DNA from: Lactobacillus psittaci DSM 15354
GTDB lineage: Bacteria > Bacillota > Bacilli > Lactobacillales > Lactobacillaceae
DNA length: 64,000 nucleotides
Assembly: GCF_000425905.1 (NCBI RefSeq)
Contig: NZ_KE384473.1
Coordinates: 107,209 to 171,208, forward strand
Reading direction: 5' to 3'
In this document: piece by piece, positions 1 through 10,058 of the stretch
Position numbering within the stretch: the stretch's first letter is position 1
Layout of the letters: the number at the start of each line of letters is the position of its first letter
The notes under the pieces: model-generated
Seen by the model: only the letters and a program-made list of their open reading frames with translations
Databases searched by the model: none
Told to the model about the DNA's origin: nothing
Made by a program: the position numbers and the translations under genes

Positions 1-1295
1 ATCAAGTTCAATATGATGCTTTAATTAAGACTTACCATAATATGCGAAAAGAAGTCTTAGCAGGCTCATATGACTATGGACGAGCTATTGACAAAATTGA
101 AGATGAATTGAGTAATTTAGAACAAAGTTTTCAATCAGCGAAGAATTTATCTGCACAAGGTGACTATGTTGAAGGAAAACGAGTTTTAGAAATTATTAAT
201 ACTAAACAAACTAGTCTAAAGGATAAGTTGCCCAAGGCTAAAAATGTTCAAAAAACCTTAAAAGAAGTTTTTCCTGAACAACTTGATGAATTAACAAGTA
301 GTTACAAAAATATGCGAAAAGAAAAATTTGCAATTAAGGAAATTGACTTTTTAGCTGAAATAAAATCAATTCGTGATGAATGTGAAAGTTGCAACGATTT
401 TTTAGCTGACTTAAAAGTTGCGGATGCAGAAACTAAAACAAAAGAAATTGCATCTGAGATTGATAAACTTTATGATTTATTAACTAAGGAATATAAGGCA
501 CGTCCATTTATTAAAGATAATCAAGATAAGGTATTACGCCTTTTATCCCATGTTGAAAATAATAGCAATCAGTTGATTTTAAAGCTTGAACATATTGATC
601 AAAGTTATGAATTAAATCATGGTGAGCTTGATGAAGCGAAGAAACTACTTAAAGAAGTTAACCAGATGGAAAATAATTATGATCAAGATGTACAAGATTT
701 AGCAGATGGTAATGGGGTTTATTCAGAAATTAAAGCTAATTGGCTGAAGATGTTAGCGAGAATTAATGAAATTGAAGCTCGTGAAAAAGAAATTGTTGAT
801 AATGTTGAAGGCTTATATGAAGCTGAAACTATTGCCAACGACTCACTTTCAAACTTTAAGCAGGATGTAGCATTGGTATATAAGAGATTGCAACGACGCA
901 ATTTACCTGGAAAGCCTGACAGTTTTGTTCAAATGTATACATTAGTAGTGAATGAAATTGCACATACTAGTCAAGAATTGAACCAAGTTAGAATTAATAT
1001 GGAAAAAATTTCTGAAGAAATGATTCAAATTTCTGATGATGTCGAGCGCCTAAAAAAAGAAGCAGATCAAATTATTAATTTTGCTAATTTAGTTGAATTA
1101 ACCATGCAATATTCAAACAAGTTTGCCAATAATCCTCAAATCCAAAAAGCACGTCGAATGACAATGGACCTTTACCAAAAGTCATATAACTATAAAGATG
1201 CGCTTGATACAATTGCTACTGCGGTTGAACGAGTTGAACCTGGTAGTTATCAAAGATTGGAAAATAGTTACTATTCTGATTTAGAACGCAAGTAA
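1..1295 (+). CDS. ezrA: Septation ring formation regulator EzrA (3' part, 5' end outside window)
   Basis: The frame is open from base 3 to the stop at 1293-1295, giving about 430 C-terminal residues; the N-terminal membrane anchor and start lie before the window. The visible part is almost entirely charged, heptad-like helix (Glu/Lys/Leu/Asn rich), as expected for the spectrin-like repeats of EzrA, which is usually about 570 residues. EzrA is a membrane-anchored division protein that binds FtsZ and keeps Z-rings confined to midcell. It is followed by a terminator and then by the desulfurase-thiI pair, the usual lactobacillus neighbourhood. The internal ATG at 42 is not the start. The name rests on the coiled-coil pattern, the C-terminal end and the context. 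Confidence 0.88.
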   Translation, partial: QVQYDALIKTYHNMRKEVLAGSYDYGRAIDKIEDELSNLEQSFQSAKNLSAQGDYVEGKRVLEIINTKQTSLKDKLPKAKNVQKTLKEVFPEQLDELTSSYKNMRKEKFAIKEIDFLAEIKSIRDECESCNDFLADLKVADAETKTKEIASEIDKLYDLLTKEYKARPFIKDNQDKVLRLLSHVENNSNQLILKLEHIDQSYELNHGELDEAKKLLKEVNQMENNYDQDVQDLADGNGVYSEIKANWLKMLARINEIEAREKEIVDNVEGLYEAETIANDSLSNFKQDVALVYKRLQRRNLPGKPDSFVQMYTLVVNEIAHTSQELNQVRINMEKISEEMIQISDDVERLKKEADQIINFANLVELTMQYSNKFANNPQIQKARRMTMDLYQKSYNYKDALDTIATAVERVEPGSYQRLENSYYSDLERK

Positions 1296-1345
1296 GAATA
1301 ATTGCGCCATATCAACTTTTAAGCTAAAATCAAATAAGTTAAGTT

Positions 1346-1369
1346 AACGACCGTTAAGGTCGTTTTTTT
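1346..1369 (+). terminator. Intrinsic terminator after ezrA
   Basis: A 7-bp stem AACGACC/GGTCGTT (1346-1352 with 1358-1364) with a 5-base loop runs into a T tract (1363-1369). It separates ezrA from the desulfurase gene. The next Shine-Dalgarno site begins only two bases later, so the desulfurase mRNA probably starts upstream and reads through in part. Confidence 0.8.
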
Positions 1370-1382
1370 GAGGAGATAAACA

Positions 1383-2537
1383 TTGATTTATTTTGATAAT
1401 TCAGCAACTACAAAGATTTATCCTGATGTTTTAGAAACATATAACAAGGTGAGTGAAGAAATTTGGGCTAATCCTTCTAGTTTACATAAATTAGGAGATC
1501 GAGCACATCAATTACTAGAAGCTTCTAGAAAGCAAATTGCTGATATCCTTGGTGTCCAAAGCCATGAAATCTTTTTTACCAGTGGAGGTTCTGAGTCTAA
1601 TAATCTAGCAATTAAAGAAGCTGCTTGGTCCAAAAAAGAATTCGGACGTCATTTGATTACTACTAGTGTTGAGCATGCTAGTGTAAGAAATGCTTTTAAG
1701 CATTTAGAGGCAAGAGGATTTAGGGTAACTTATTTGCCAGTCGATGAAGAAGGTAGAATTAATCCTAATGATTTGAAAAAAGCTCTAGATTCAGATACAA
1801 CTCTGGTTTCAATTATGGGTGTCAATAATGAAATTGGAACAATTCAACCAATTCAAGCTGTATCTAAAATCTTAGAAGCTTATCCGAATATTGTCTTTCA
1901 TGTGGATAATGTGCAAGCTTTTGGCAAAGATATTTGGCAACAAGTTTTTACTGATAGAGTAGATTTAATGAGTTTATCTGCTCATAAGTATCATGCTCCA
2001 AGAGGAGTGGGGATTTTATTTAAGAAGTCTGGTAAGATGCTAGAACCATTAATTGATGGTGGAGGCCAAGAAAAGGGCTTGCGTTCAGGAACTGAAAATT
2101 TACCAGCAATTGCTGCAACTGCTAAGGCGATGAGATTAGTTCATGAAAAAGAATCTATCAATTATCAAAAAGAGAGTGCAATTAAGCAAAAAATTATTGA
2201 TTATTTAAAAGACAAACCTGGAATCACTATTTTCTCACCTATGCAAGCGGATTTTGCTCCACATGTTTTAACTTTTTCTTTGTTGGGAATTCGGGGTGAG
2301 ACACTTGTGCATACTTTAGAATCAAAAGGAATTTATGTTTCAACTACTAGTGCTTGTGCTTCAAAGACCAGTGATGAAGCAAGTACTTTAGCAAGTATGA
2401 AAGTAGATGAAAAGGTTGCTACTAGTGCGATTCGGTTAAGCTTTGATGCAAGCAATAGCCTAGCAGAAGCAGATGAATTTATTGATGTATTTGATAAAAT
2501 TTACCATCATTTTGCCAAGGTTAATCACTTAAAGTAA
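1383..2537 (+). CDS. Cysteine desulfurase, NifS/IscS family, partner of ThiI (NifZ-like)
   Basis: A PLP-dependent class V aminotransferase fold that removes sulfur from cysteine as an enzyme persulfide. The start is TTG at 1383 behind AGGAG at 1371-1375, giving [10 protein letters not shown], the usual family N-terminus. Visible motifs are the SGGSESNN cofactor loop, the [10 protein letters not shown] segment with the PLP lysine, and SACASK near the C-terminus holding the sulfur-carrying cysteine. It is 384 residues, normal for the family. thiI begins 10 bases after the stop, so the likely job is to feed sulfur to ThiI, as NifZ does in Bacillus subtilis. A second desulfurase at 31487 is paired with mnmA instead. 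The family call is firm; the ThiI partnership is inferred from adjacency. Confidence 0.92.
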   Translation: MIYFDNSATTKIYPDVLETYNKVSEEIWANPSSLHKLGDRAHQLLEASRKQIADILGVQSHEIFFTSGGSESNNLAIKEAAWSKKEFGRHLITTSVEHASVRNAFKHLEARGFRVTYLPVDEEGRINPNDLKKALDSDTTLVSIMGVNNEIGTIQPIQAVSKILEAYPNIVFHVDNVQAFGKDIWQQVFTDRVDLMSLSAHKYHAPRGVGILFKKSGKMLEPLIDGGGQEKGLRSGTENLPAIAATAKAMRLVHEKESINYQKESAIKQKIIDYLKDKPGITIFSPMQADFAPHVLTFSLLGIRGETLVHTLESKGIYVSTTSACASKTSDEASTLASMKVDEKVATSAIRLSFDASNSLAEADEFIDVFDKIYHHFAKVNHLK

Positions 2538-2547
2538 GGAGATGCAT

Positions 2548-3762
2548 ATGAAATATACAGAGGTTATGGTTCGCTACGGTGAATTGTCAACTAAAGGTAA
2601 AAACCGTAAAGACTTTATTGGAAGATTATGTGGTAATGTTGAGCGTGTCTTAGCAGATTTAGAATCAATTAAGATTTATCCTAAGCATGATCGGATGCAC
2701 ATTGTATTAAATGGCGCTTCTTTTGAAGAAGTTGATAAAAGATTGAAAAAGGTCTTTGGGATTCAAACTTATTCTCCTGTTATTAGAACGGAAAAAACTT
2801 TAGCGGCTATTAAAGAGACTTCCTTAGAAATAATGCAAGCTACTTATAAGGTTGGGATGACTTTTAAGGTTGCCACTAAGAGAGCTGATCACCGTTTTGA
2901 ATATGATACAAATCAGCTTAACTTAATGGTGGGGGATTATTTATTTGATAACTTACCTGAACCTAAAGTTGAGATGAAGCATCCAGATTTAGTTTTACGA
3001 ATTGAAGTTCGTCAAGATGCAGTTTATATTTCTAATCAATTGCTTCATGGACCTGGAGGTATGCCAGTTGGTACTGCAGGCAAGGCGGTCATGATGCTTA
3101 GTGGTGGAATTGATTCACCTGTAGCTTCATACTTGGCTTTGAAGCGCGGAGTTGATATTGAAATGGTTCACTTCTTTAGTCCTCCATACACTAGCGATAA
3201 GGCTTTAGCTAAGGCCAAGGAGTTAACTGGAATTTTAGCAAACTACTCAGGCAAAATTACTTTTATTGCTGTACCATTTGCAGAAATTCAAGAAACAATT
3301 AAAGAAAAGCTCCCAGAAGGCTATTTAATGACGGTACAACGTCGTTTTATGCTTCGTTTAGCTGATATGATTCGACAAAAACGTGGCGGTTTAGCTATCT
3401 TTAATGGTGAATCTGTGGGCCAGGTCGCCTCTCAGACTTTAGAGTCAATGGCTGCAATCAACAATGTTACAACTACTCCGGTTTTAAGACCGGTGGCAAC
3501 AATGGATAAGACCGAAATCATTCGCTTAGCTGAAGAAATTGGTACTTTTGAATTGTCAATTAAGCCATTTGAAGATTGTTGTACTATCTTTGCCCCACCA
3601 CGTCCTAAGACTAAGCCTAGAATTGACAAGGCGATTGAATATGAAAATCGTCTTGATGTTGATGGACTTTTACAAAGAGCGATGGACGGAATCGAAATAA
3701 GCACCATTAGACCGAATGAAAAGTTTATTGATGATCAAACAGCTGATCAGGACTTACTTTAA
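2548..3762 (+). CDS. thiI: tRNA 4-thiouridine synthase ThiI
   Basis: ThiI adenylates U8 of tRNA and replaces its oxygen with sulfur, giving s4U8, a near-UV sensor; in some bacteria it also serves thiamine synthesis. The 404-residue protein has an N-terminal ferredoxin-like/THUMP region (about residues 1-165) and a PP-loop ATPase domain with [10 protein letters not shown] near residue 187. No C-terminal rhodanese domain is present, as in Bacillus. The start is the ATG at 2548: AAGGAG at 2536-2541 ends directly against an alternative ATG at 2542, so only 2548 has normal spacing. It sits between the sulfur donor gene and an rRNA pseudouridine synthase gene whose ATG overlaps its stop by one base. 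Confidence 0.95.
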   Translation: MKYTEVMVRYGELSTKGKNRKDFIGRLCGNVERVLADLESIKIYPKHDRMHIVLNGASFEEVDKRLKKVFGIQTYSPVIRTEKTLAAIKETSLEIMQATYKVGMTFKVATKRADHRFEYDTNQLNLMVGDYLFDNLPEPKVEMKHPDLVLRIEVRQDAVYISNQLLHGPGGMPVGTAGKAVMMLSGGIDSPVASYLALKRGVDIEMVHFFSPPYTSDKALAKAKELTGILANYSGKITFIAVPFAEIQETIKEKLPEGYLMTVQRRFMLRLADMIRQKRGGLAIFNGESVGQVASQTLESMAAINNVTTTPVLRPVATMDKTEIIRLAEEIGTFELSIKPFEDCCTIFAPPRPKTKPRIDKAIEYENRLDVDGLLQRAMDGIEISTIRPNEKFIDDQTADQDLL

Positions 3763-4466
3763 TGCGAATTGATAAGTACTTAGCTAATATGAATGTGGGC
3801 TCACGTAAAGAGGTCCACGATTTAATTAAAGCCAAAAAAGTTACTATTAACGGTAAAATTATTGGCCAAGCAAAAGCACAAGTGGCTGATTCTGATGTTG
3901 TTAAAGTTAATGGTGAGCAGATAATTTATCAAAAGTATCATTACTTTATGTTAAATAAGCCTGCTGGCGTTATTACTGCCACTGAAGATTTAAAGCAAAA
4001 AACGGTACTTGATTTATTAGACAGTAAAGATTTATATCAGAACCTAAGTCCAGTTGGACGTTTAGATAAAGATACTACCGGGTTATTGCTGATAACTAAT
4101 GACGGCCAATTAAATCACGATTTGCTTAGTCCAAAAAAGCACGTCGATAAAACTTATTGGGTAGAATTAGATAGTGAAGTAACGCCTAAAGTAGAAGCTG
4201 CGTTTGCTAGGGGAGTTACTTTAGTAGATGGTAGTGAATTAGCTCCAGCTAAGCTTTTAATAAAGTCTGAAAATCAAAAACAATGCGAAATTACAATCCA
4301 TGAAGGAAAATTTCACCAAATCAAGCGGATGTTTGGTTTGTTTGATCTGGGTGTTGTTAAGCTTAAGCGATTAAGCATGGGAAAGTTGATTTTAGACCCT
4401 AATTTAGCTCCAGGACACTATCGTGAATTAACTAAAAGTGAATTAAATAGCTTAAAAGATAGTTAG
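3762..4466 (+). CDS. Pseudouridine synthase, RsuA/RluB family
   Basis: Converts uridine to pseudouridine in rRNA. The 234 residues start with an S4 RNA-binding domain (MRIDKYLAN... to about residue 60), followed by the synthase domain with the catalytic signature GRLDKDTTGLL near residue 103; the Asp of that motif is the family's nucleophile. Length and layout fit small-subunit RsuA (Psi516 in E. coli numbering), but RluB/RluE-type substrates cannot be excluded from sequence alone. Its ATG overlaps the thiI stop by one base, so the two are translationally coupled. A T-box leader for valS follows. Confidence 0.88.
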   Translation: MRIDKYLANMNVGSRKEVHDLIKAKKVTINGKIIGQAKAQVADSDVVKVNGEQIIYQKYHYFMLNKPAGVITATEDLKQKTVLDLLDSKDLYQNLSPVGRLDKDTTGLLLITNDGQLNHDLLSPKKHVDKTYWVELDSEVTPKVEAAFARGVTLVDGSELAPAKLLIKSENQKQCEITIHEGKFHQIKRMFGLFDLGVVKLKRLSMGKLILDPNLAPGHYRELTKSELNSLKDS

Positions 4467-4479
4467 TACGTAATTTTTA

Positions 4480-4488
4480 TGTTATACT
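4480..4488 (+). promoter_or_regulatory. Extended -10 promoter for the valS leader
   Basis: TGT followed by TATACT (4483-4488) forms an extended -10 box a few bases upstream of the first leader structure. No good -35 is visible. Confidence 0.5.
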
Positions 4489-4494
4489 TTCTTT

Positions 4495-4724
4495 TATAAA
4501 ACAGCATAGCCAAGAGGAGAAGTTTTCATTTACAGAGAACAGCCATTAATTCTGAGAGGCCAGAAGACTTCGGGTAGCTTGGTCAGCTGATAGATTGAAC
4601 TAAGAGTAAATTTATCCGGATTAGCACCGTTATCGCTTTAAGAGAGAGTTAGTATACATTAGCTCTAACTTAGGTGGTACCGCGGTTAATTAATCGTCCT
4701 AGACTTTAGTCTAGGACTTTTTTT
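4495..4724 (+). promoter_or_regulatory. T-box leader of valS (tRNA-Val responsive)
   Basis: The 13-base T-box core AGGTGGTACCGCG is at 4672-4684 and is followed by a strong terminator: a 10-bp stem GTCCTAGACT/AGTCTAGGAC (4696-4705 with 4708-4717) and seven Ts. The T-box bulge reads TGGT, complementary to an ACCA tRNA end. Upstream lie the stem I apical motifs (AGAGAAC, CTGAGAGG) and the CCGTTATC element. By alignment with the ileS leader in this window I suggest GTA (Val) at 4574-4576 as specifier codon; that assignment is tentative. Uncharged tRNA-Val would stabilise the antiterminator and switch valS on. Confidence 0.93.
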
Positions 4725-4736
4725 ATGGAGGTAGAA

Positions 4737-7376
4737 ATGACAGATTTAGCGCCAAAATACAACCCCAATGAGGTTGAAAAAGGTAGATATCAAACTTGGC
4801 TTGATGAAGACTTATTCAAGCCATCTGGTGATAAAAAAGCTCACCCATATTCAATTGTTATTCCACCACCCAATGTTACTGGTAAGCTTCATTTGGGCCA
4901 TGCTTGGGATACATCAATTCAAGATACTTTAATTCGGTTGAAGCGGATGCAAGGCTATGACACCCTTTACTTGCCAGGGATGGACCACGCAGGAATTGCA
5001 ACACAGGCAAAGGTTGAAGCAAAGTTGCGTAAGCAAGGCTTAGATCGTCACCAAATGGGTCGAGAAAAGTTTGTTAAACAAGTTTGGGACTGGAAAGATG
5101 AATATGCAAATATCATCAAGTCTCAATGGGCAAAATTAGGACTTTCTCTTGATTACAGCCGTGAACGTTTTACTTTAGATAAGGGACTTTCAAAGGCTGT
5201 TAGAAAGGTCTTTGTTCAACTTTATAACGAAGGCTTAATCTACCGTGGTCAATATATTATTAACTGGGATCCAAAGCTTGAAACTGCATTAAGTGATATT
5301 GAAGTTATTCATAAAGATGACAAGGGTGCCTTTTACCATATTAAGTACCCATTTGTTGATGGTAGTGGCTTTGTTGAAATTGCAACTACTCGTCCTGAAA
5401 CCATGTTTGGTGACGTTGCAGTTGCAGTTGCTCCTGGGGATGAAAGATACAAAGATTTAGTTGGTAAAGAATTAGTCTTACCACTTGTTGGTCGTCATAT
5501 TCCAATTATTGAAGATCAACACGTTGATCCTGAATTTGGTACAGGTTTAGTTAAGATTACTCCAGCCCACGACCCTAACGACTTCTTAGTTGGTAATCGT
5601 CATGACCTTAAGCGTATTAACGTTATGAACGCTAATGGTACTATGAACGAAGAATGTGGCAAGTATGCTGGCATGGATCGTTTTGACTGCCGTGAAGCCT
5701 TAGTTAAGGATCTTGAAAAAGAAGGTTACTTAATCAAGATTGAACCAATCGTTCACTCAGTTGGACACTCTGAACGAAGCGGTGTTCAAGTTGAACCACG
5801 TCTTTCAACTCAATGGTTTGTTAAGATGAAGCCACTTGCTGAAAAAGCTCTTGAAAATCAAAAGACTGCTGGCAAGATTGACTTTGTTCCAGAAAGATTT
5901 AGCCAAACATTTGAACAATGGATGGAAAATGTCCATGACTGGGTAATTTCTCGTCAATTATGGTGGGGACACCGAATTCCAGCTTGGTACAACAAAGAAA
6001 CTGGCGAAATGTACGTTGGCGAAGAAGCACCTAAGGATATTGAAAACTGGCGACAAGATGAAGACGTGCTTGATACTTGGTTCAGTTCAGCTTTATGGCC
6101 ATTTTCAACTTTAGGTTGGCCTGACGAAAATGCTGAAGATTTCAAGCGTTACTTCCCAACTAATGCCTTGGTAACAGGGTACGACATTATCTTCTTCTGG
6201 GTATCCAGAATGATTTTCCAAAGTTTGCACTTTACTAAGCAAAAGCCATTTGACCATGTTGTTCTTCATGGTTTAATTCGTGATGAACAAGGCCGTAAGA
6301 TGAGTAAGTCTTTGGGTAACGGTATTGACCCAATGGATGTAATTGATAAATATGGTGCTGATGCTTTACGTTGGTTCTTGCTTAACGGTACAGCTCCTGG
6401 TCAAGATACTCGTTTTAGCTACACTAAGATGGATTCCGCTTGGAACTTCATTAACAAGATTTGGAACGCTTCAAGATTCGTAATTATGAACTTGCCTAGC
6501 GATGCTAAGCCAGCTCATATGCCAGATGTTGCTAAGTTTGATTTAGCAGATAAGTGGATTTTTGACCGTTTGAACCATACTGTTAAGGAAGTTAATCGCT
6601 TATTTGATGAATTCCAATTTGGTGAAGCTGGTAGAGAAATGTACAACTTCATTTGGAACGATTTCTGTGACTGGTATATTGAAATTTCTAAGGTTGCATT
6701 AAATGGCGACGATGAAGAATTAAAGGCAAGAAAACAAGAAAACTTAATTTGGATTTTAGACCAAATCTTACGTCTCATGCACCCAATTATGCCATTTGTA
6801 ACTGAAAAGTTATGGTTGTCAATGCCACATGAAGGTAAGAGTATCTCTGTTGCTAGCTATCCAGTTGCCCACGCCGAATTTGAAAATAATGAAGCTGACA
6901 ACCAAATGAACTTCATGATTGAAGTTATTAAGGCAGTTAGAAACATTCGGATGGAAGTTAATGCTCCAATGTCAAGTTCAATTGATATCTTGATTCAACT
7001 TGATAAAGCCGCTGACAAGAAGATTTTGGATGACAACAGTGAATATGTTCAAAACTTCTTACATCCTAAGAAATTAGAAGTTTCAACTGAAATTGCTGCA
7101 CCAAAATTAGCTAAAACTGCAGTGATTCCAGGTGCTCAAATCTTTGTCCCATTAGCTGATATTGTTGATTTAGATGAAGAATTAGCTAAGATGGAAAAAG
7201 AAGCTAAGCGTCTTGAAGGCGAAGTTATGCGTGCAAGTAAGAAACTTTCAAATGAAGGATTTGTTAAGAATGCACCTGAAGCCGTAATTGCAAAGGAAAA
7301 AGAAAAACAAGCTGATTATGAAAGTCAGCTTGAAGCAGTTAAGGCCCGGATGCAAGAATTAAAAGAAAGTCGTTAA
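4737..7376 (+). CDS. valS: Valyl-tRNA synthetase
   Basis: Class I synthetase that charges tRNA-Val and edits mischarged threonine. The 879 residues contain the HIGH-type motif ([16 protein letters not shown], near residue 45), the inserted CP1 editing domain (about 190-340), the KMSKS loop ([11 protein letters not shown], near residue 525), an anticodon-binding helical domain and a C-terminal coiled-coil arm rich in Lys and Glu, all normal for bacterial ValRS. The start is the ATG at 4737; the earlier in-frame ATG at 4725 overlaps the GGAGGT ribosome site (4727-4732) and cannot use it. Expression is controlled by the T-box upstream. folC follows after one base. Confidence 0.97.
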   Translation: MTDLAPKYNPNEVEKGRYQTWLDEDLFKPSGDKKAHPYSIVIPPPNVTGKLHLGHAWDTSIQDTLIRLKRMQGYDTLYLPGMDHAGIATQAKVEAKLRKQGLDRHQMGREKFVKQVWDWKDEYANIIKSQWAKLGLSLDYSRERFTLDKGLSKAVRKVFVQLYNEGLIYRGQYIINWDPKLETALSDIEVIHKDDKGAFYHIKYPFVDGSGFVEIATTRPETMFGDVAVAVAPGDERYKDLVGKELVLPLVGRHIPIIEDQHVDPEFGTGLVKITPAHDPNDFLVGNRHDLKRINVMNANGTMNEECGKYAGMDRFDCREALVKDLEKEGYLIKIEPIVHSVGHSERSGVQVEPRLSTQWFVKMKPLAEKALENQKTAGKIDFVPERFSQTFEQWMENVHDWVISRQLWWGHRIPAWYNKETGEMYVGEEAPKDIENWRQDEDVLDTWFSSALWPFSTLGWPDENAEDFKRYFPTNALVTGYDIIFFWVSRMIFQSLHFTKQKPFDHVVLHGLIRDEQGRKMSKSLGNGIDPMDVIDKYGADALRWFLLNGTAPGQDTRFSYTKMDSAWNFINKIWNASRFVIMNLPSDAKPAHMPDVAKFDLADKWIFDRLNHTVKEVNRLFDEFQFGEAGREMYNFIWNDFCDWYIEISKVALNGDDEELKARKQENLIWILDQILRLMHPIMPFVTEKLWLSMPHEGKSISVASYPVAHAEFENNEADNQMNFMIEVIKAVRNIRMEVNAPMSSSIDILIQLDKAADKKILDDNSEYVQNFLHPKKLEVSTEIAAPKLAKTAVIPGAQIFVPLADIVDLDEELAKMEKEAKRLEGEVMRASKKLSNEGFVKNAPEAVIAKEKEKQADYESQLEAVKARMQELKESR

Positions 7377-7377
7377 T

Positions 7378-8625
7378 GTGAAAAAGTTTGATAAGATATC
7401 TGAATTCTTAGATTATCTTTATGCCTTACCTAATCTTCATCCTAAAAGTGATTTATCTTATATCAAGCGTGTTTTAGCTAAGCTTGATAACCCACAAGAT
7501 AAGGTGAAGACTATCCATATTACGGGGACCAACGGTAAGGGGTCAACTTCTTATTACATTAGTAATTTACTCAAAAAGGCCGGTCAAAAGACTGGCCTTT
7601 TTGTCTCACCTTATATTAAGGAGTTCAATGAAAGAATTCAGATTAATGGTAAAAATATTCCAGATGCTGATTTAATTAAGTTAGCTAACCAGGTAGTTGC
7701 AGTGATTACCGAAATTCAAAAAGAAGAAGCTGATTTTAATTTAGTAACTTTTGAATTTGAAGTAATTATGGCATTTTTATATTTTGCAAAGCAAAATTGT
7801 GATTATGCGGTGATTGAAGTTGGCATTGGAGCAAGACATGACAAGACTAATGTTATAGTGCCACAAGTGAGTGTTATAACAACAATTGGACTTGATCATG
7901 AAGCAATTATTGGACCAACTTTAGCTGATATTGCTAAAGAAAAGGCTGGGATTATTAAGGAGAAGACTCCAATAGTATTAGGTAATTTACCTGAAGAGGT
8001 TTTACCGATTGTTTTATCTGAGGCTAAGCAAAAAAATGCACCTGTATATTTACTTGGACAAGATTTTAAGTTACACACTGAATCAGTATTTGAATTAACT
8101 TCAAAACAAAACTATCGTTTTAATCTTCGGCCTCAAGTAGAAGGTTATGACATTGCACTTAGTGTTAAAGTTTTTGAATTACTTAATCTTCACTTAAGTA
8201 AAGCGAAAATTGAAACAGCAATTAATGAGACGCAAATCCCGGGGCGTTATCAAGTATTGCAAACTAAACCTCAGATTATTTTAGATGGAGCTCACAATAT
8301 TCAAGCAATTGAAAATCTATTAGCTTTCGTTCGAAAGGAAAAGACTTCTGGTAAAGTTTATGTTTTATTAGCAATGATGAAAGATAAAGATATTACCGAG
8401 GTTTTAAGCAAGTTTAAAGATGAGCAGGTATTACTGACAACTTTGCCATATCCTAGAACAGCTAAGCTAGCTGATTATCACAAGTTAAATGTAACTTTGC
8501 CTTTTGAGCAAGACTACTGGCAAGCTTATCTCAATTTGAAGCAAAAAATGCAATCAAATGATATCCTGGTAGTAACAGGATCATTTTATTTGGTAAGTGC
8601 CATTTTGAATAAAGGAGAACAATAA
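7378..8625 (+). CDS. folC: Folylpolyglutamate synthase / dihydrofolate synthase family
   Basis: Mur-ligase-like ATP enzyme that adds glutamate to folates (and in bifunctional members to dihydropteroate). The GTG start at 7378 follows the valS stop by one base. The P-loop ITGTNGKGSTSYY lies near residue 49, and the family motif KTGLFVSPYIKEFNERI and the GLDHEAIIG segment follow; the C-terminal domain has LDGAHNIQAI. At 415 residues it is typical. With no dihydropteroate synthase in the window I cannot tell whether the dihydrofolate synthase activity is used. A terminator-like hairpin lies inside the coding sequence at 7573-7602. The stop overlaps the ATG of the next gene. Confidence 0.93.
   Translation: MKKFDKISEFLDYLYALPNLHPKSDLSYIKRVLAKLDNPQDKVKTIHITGTNGKGSTSYYISNLLKKAGQKTGLFVSPYIKEFNERIQINGKNIPDADLIKLANQVVAVITEIQKEEADFNLVTFEFEVIMAFLYFAKQNCDYAVIEVGIGARHDKTNVIVPQVSVITTIGLDHEAIIGPTLADIAKEKAGIIKEKTPIVLGNLPEEVLPIVLSEAKQKNAPVYLLGQDFKLHTESVFELTSKQNYRFNLRPQVEGYDIALSVKVFELLNLHLSKAKIETAINETQIPGRYQVLQTKPQIILDGAHNIQAIENLLAFVRKEKTSGKVYVLLAMMKDKDITEVLSKFKDEQVLLTTLPYPRTAKLADYHKLNVTLPFEQDYWQAYLNLKQKMQSNDILVVTGSFYLVSAILNKGEQ
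7573..7602 (+). other. Terminator-like hairpin inside folC
   Basis: A 13-bp stem (7573-7585 with 7590-7602; one G-T pair) with an AAAA loop and a 3' arm ending in TTTTT lies about 200 bases into folC, over the codons for KKAGQKTGLFV. The residues belong to a conserved family motif, so the base pairing may be a by-product of codon choice. The T run is part of the stem, which weakens the terminator reading. Confidence 0.45.
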
Positions 8626-9305
8626 TGAAAGTTTCAGGTATAAAAGGTGATATTAAAGGTGTCATTTTTGATTTAGATGGTTTATTAGTTAATAGTGAAA
8701 AGTTATATTGGAAAGCTAATATTCAAGCTGCCAAAGAATACAACTTAAATATCCCTGAAGATTCATATTTGAAACTTACAGGAGCTACAGCAGCTGATAT
8801 GCAAGCTTTCTATCATAAATATTTTGCAAGTGAACATATGAGAGATCAGTTTATTCAAAGAACTGATGACCTAGTTTGGCAATGGACTGATGAAGGTAAG
8901 TTAAAATTACAAGTAGGGGTTCAAGCAGCTCTTGATAAATTTAAAGCTTTAAATTTAAACATGGTGATTGCTTCAAGTAATTATCGTAATGTGATTGAAC
9001 ATGCGATTTGGCAAACCGGCATTAGGAATTATTTTGACTTTTATTTATCATATGATGATGTAAAGGAGAATAAGTTGGCCCCAAAACCAGCTGGAGATAT
9101 TTATGAATTGGCTGCGCAAAAATTAGGCTTGGGTAAAAATGAAGTAATCATTTTTGAGGATTCTTCAACTGGTATTGCGGCTAGTAAAGCTGCGGGAATC
9201 CAAGGAATAATGATTCCTGATTTATTACCACCTAAAATGATAGACCGAGAAAATGCTAGTTTAATTTGTACAAATTTTAATGATTTCTTGAAAAAAATAG
9301 CTTAG
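8625..9305 (+). CDS. HAD-superfamily hydrolase, beta-phosphoglucomutase-like
   Basis: The motifs of the haloacid dehalogenase superfamily are all present: motif I IFDLDGLLVNSE (nucleophile and acid Asp), motif II VIASSN, a conserved Lys in LAPKPAGD, and motif III/IV FEDSSTGIAASKAAG. A helical cap is inserted after motif I (about residues 25-90), as in subfamily IA (YcjU, phosphoglycolate phosphatase, beta-phosphoglucomutase). The substrate cannot be read from sequence; a phosphorylated sugar or nucleotide is likely. Its ATG overlaps the folC stop and has AAAGGAG upstream. At 226 residues it is full length. Confidence 0.9.
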   Translation: MKVSGIKGDIKGVIFDLDGLLVNSEKLYWKANIQAAKEYNLNIPEDSYLKLTGATAADMQAFYHKYFASEHMRDQFIQRTDDLVWQWTDEGKLKLQVGVQAALDKFKALNLNMVIASSNYRNVIEHAIWQTGIRNYFDFYLSYDDVKENKLAPKPAGDIYELAAQKLGLGKNEVIIFEDSSTGIAASKAAGIQGIMIPDLLPPKMIDRENASLICTNFNDFLKKIA

Positions 9306-9340
9306 TTTTTTCGTATATAAATAGTGAAAGGAGGAATTTA

Positions 9341-9961
9341 ATGAAAATTCCGAAACAAGATCACTATTTATTAAAAACTGATCAAGAGTTGTTGGATGAG
9401 ATTTTCTTTTTGCTAAAAGAAGATGGTATTACTACTTTTGAGGATTTGAAAAAGTTTTTAGAGCGAGAAAAGTTAACGAGTTTTAATAAAATTTTTGATT
9501 ATTTAGCTGGAAAGTCAGAAGAAGCCTTAACGTCTCGTAGTTTTTCTCTTTTGATGCGCTTACGTGAAATGAAGAGTGGCCATCTTGAAAGTTTTGTCTC
9601 TAGCCACGAAGTTGGAGGTTATTTAACTGAGAAGTTTCTCGGAGTTGAACAGGAGCAACTGGTTGTTTTTTATTTAGACAATAAAAATCAAGTTATAAGT
9701 GAGCGCTTATTATTTCAGGGTACTGTTAATCGCTCAGTTGTTCATCCACGAGATATTTTTCGTTGGGGCGTTTTATGTAATAGTGTTAGCTTTTTAATGG
9801 CACACAATCATCCTAGTGGTGATTTAACTCCATCAGAAAAAGATATTGAATTTACACGGCAAATAGAGGCAGCAGCTAAGCTAATTGGAATTAATTATTT
9901 AGATCATATCATTGTTGCTGGAAAGCAATATTTGAGCTTTAAAGAAGAGCAATTATATTAA
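9341..9961 (+). CDS. radC: RadC family JAB-domain protein
   Basis: RadC proteins combine an N-terminal helix-hairpin-helix part with a C-terminal JAB1/MPN metalloprotease-like domain. The MPN metal motif is visible as MAHNHPSGDLTPSEKD near residue 150. The protein is 206 residues, slightly short for the family, with a weakly conserved N-terminal region. The name suggests DNA repair, but that role is doubtful in well-studied bacteria and no enzymatic substrate is agreed. The start at 9341 has a strong GGAGG site at 9331. It precedes mreB, as in many Firmicutes. Confidence 0.9.
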   Translation: MKIPKQDHYLLKTDQELLDEIFFLLKEDGITTFEDLKKFLEREKLTSFNKIFDYLAGKSEEALTSRSFSLLMRLREMKSGHLESFVSSHEVGGYLTEKFLGVEQEQLVVFYLDNKNQVISERLLFQGTVNRSVVHPRDIFRWGVLCNSVSFLMAHNHPSGDLTPSEKDIEFTRQIEAAAKLIGINYLDHIIVAGKQYLSFKEEQLY

Positions 9962-10006
9962 AGCTTATTAAAATACCGTTAAATCCGGCCGATTCTTAAT
10001 TATCTA

Positions 10007-10015
10007 TGCTATAAT
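10007..10015 (+). promoter_or_regulatory. Extended -10 promoter upstream of mreB
   Basis: TGC plus TATAAT (10010-10015) is a consensus extended -10 box, 43 bases before the mreB start. A clear -35 is not visible, which is common for extended -10 promoters. Confidence 0.65.
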
Positions 10016-10058
10016 AAGTCAAGATTTATTGAGACCAGAATTATAAGGAGAGATATCC

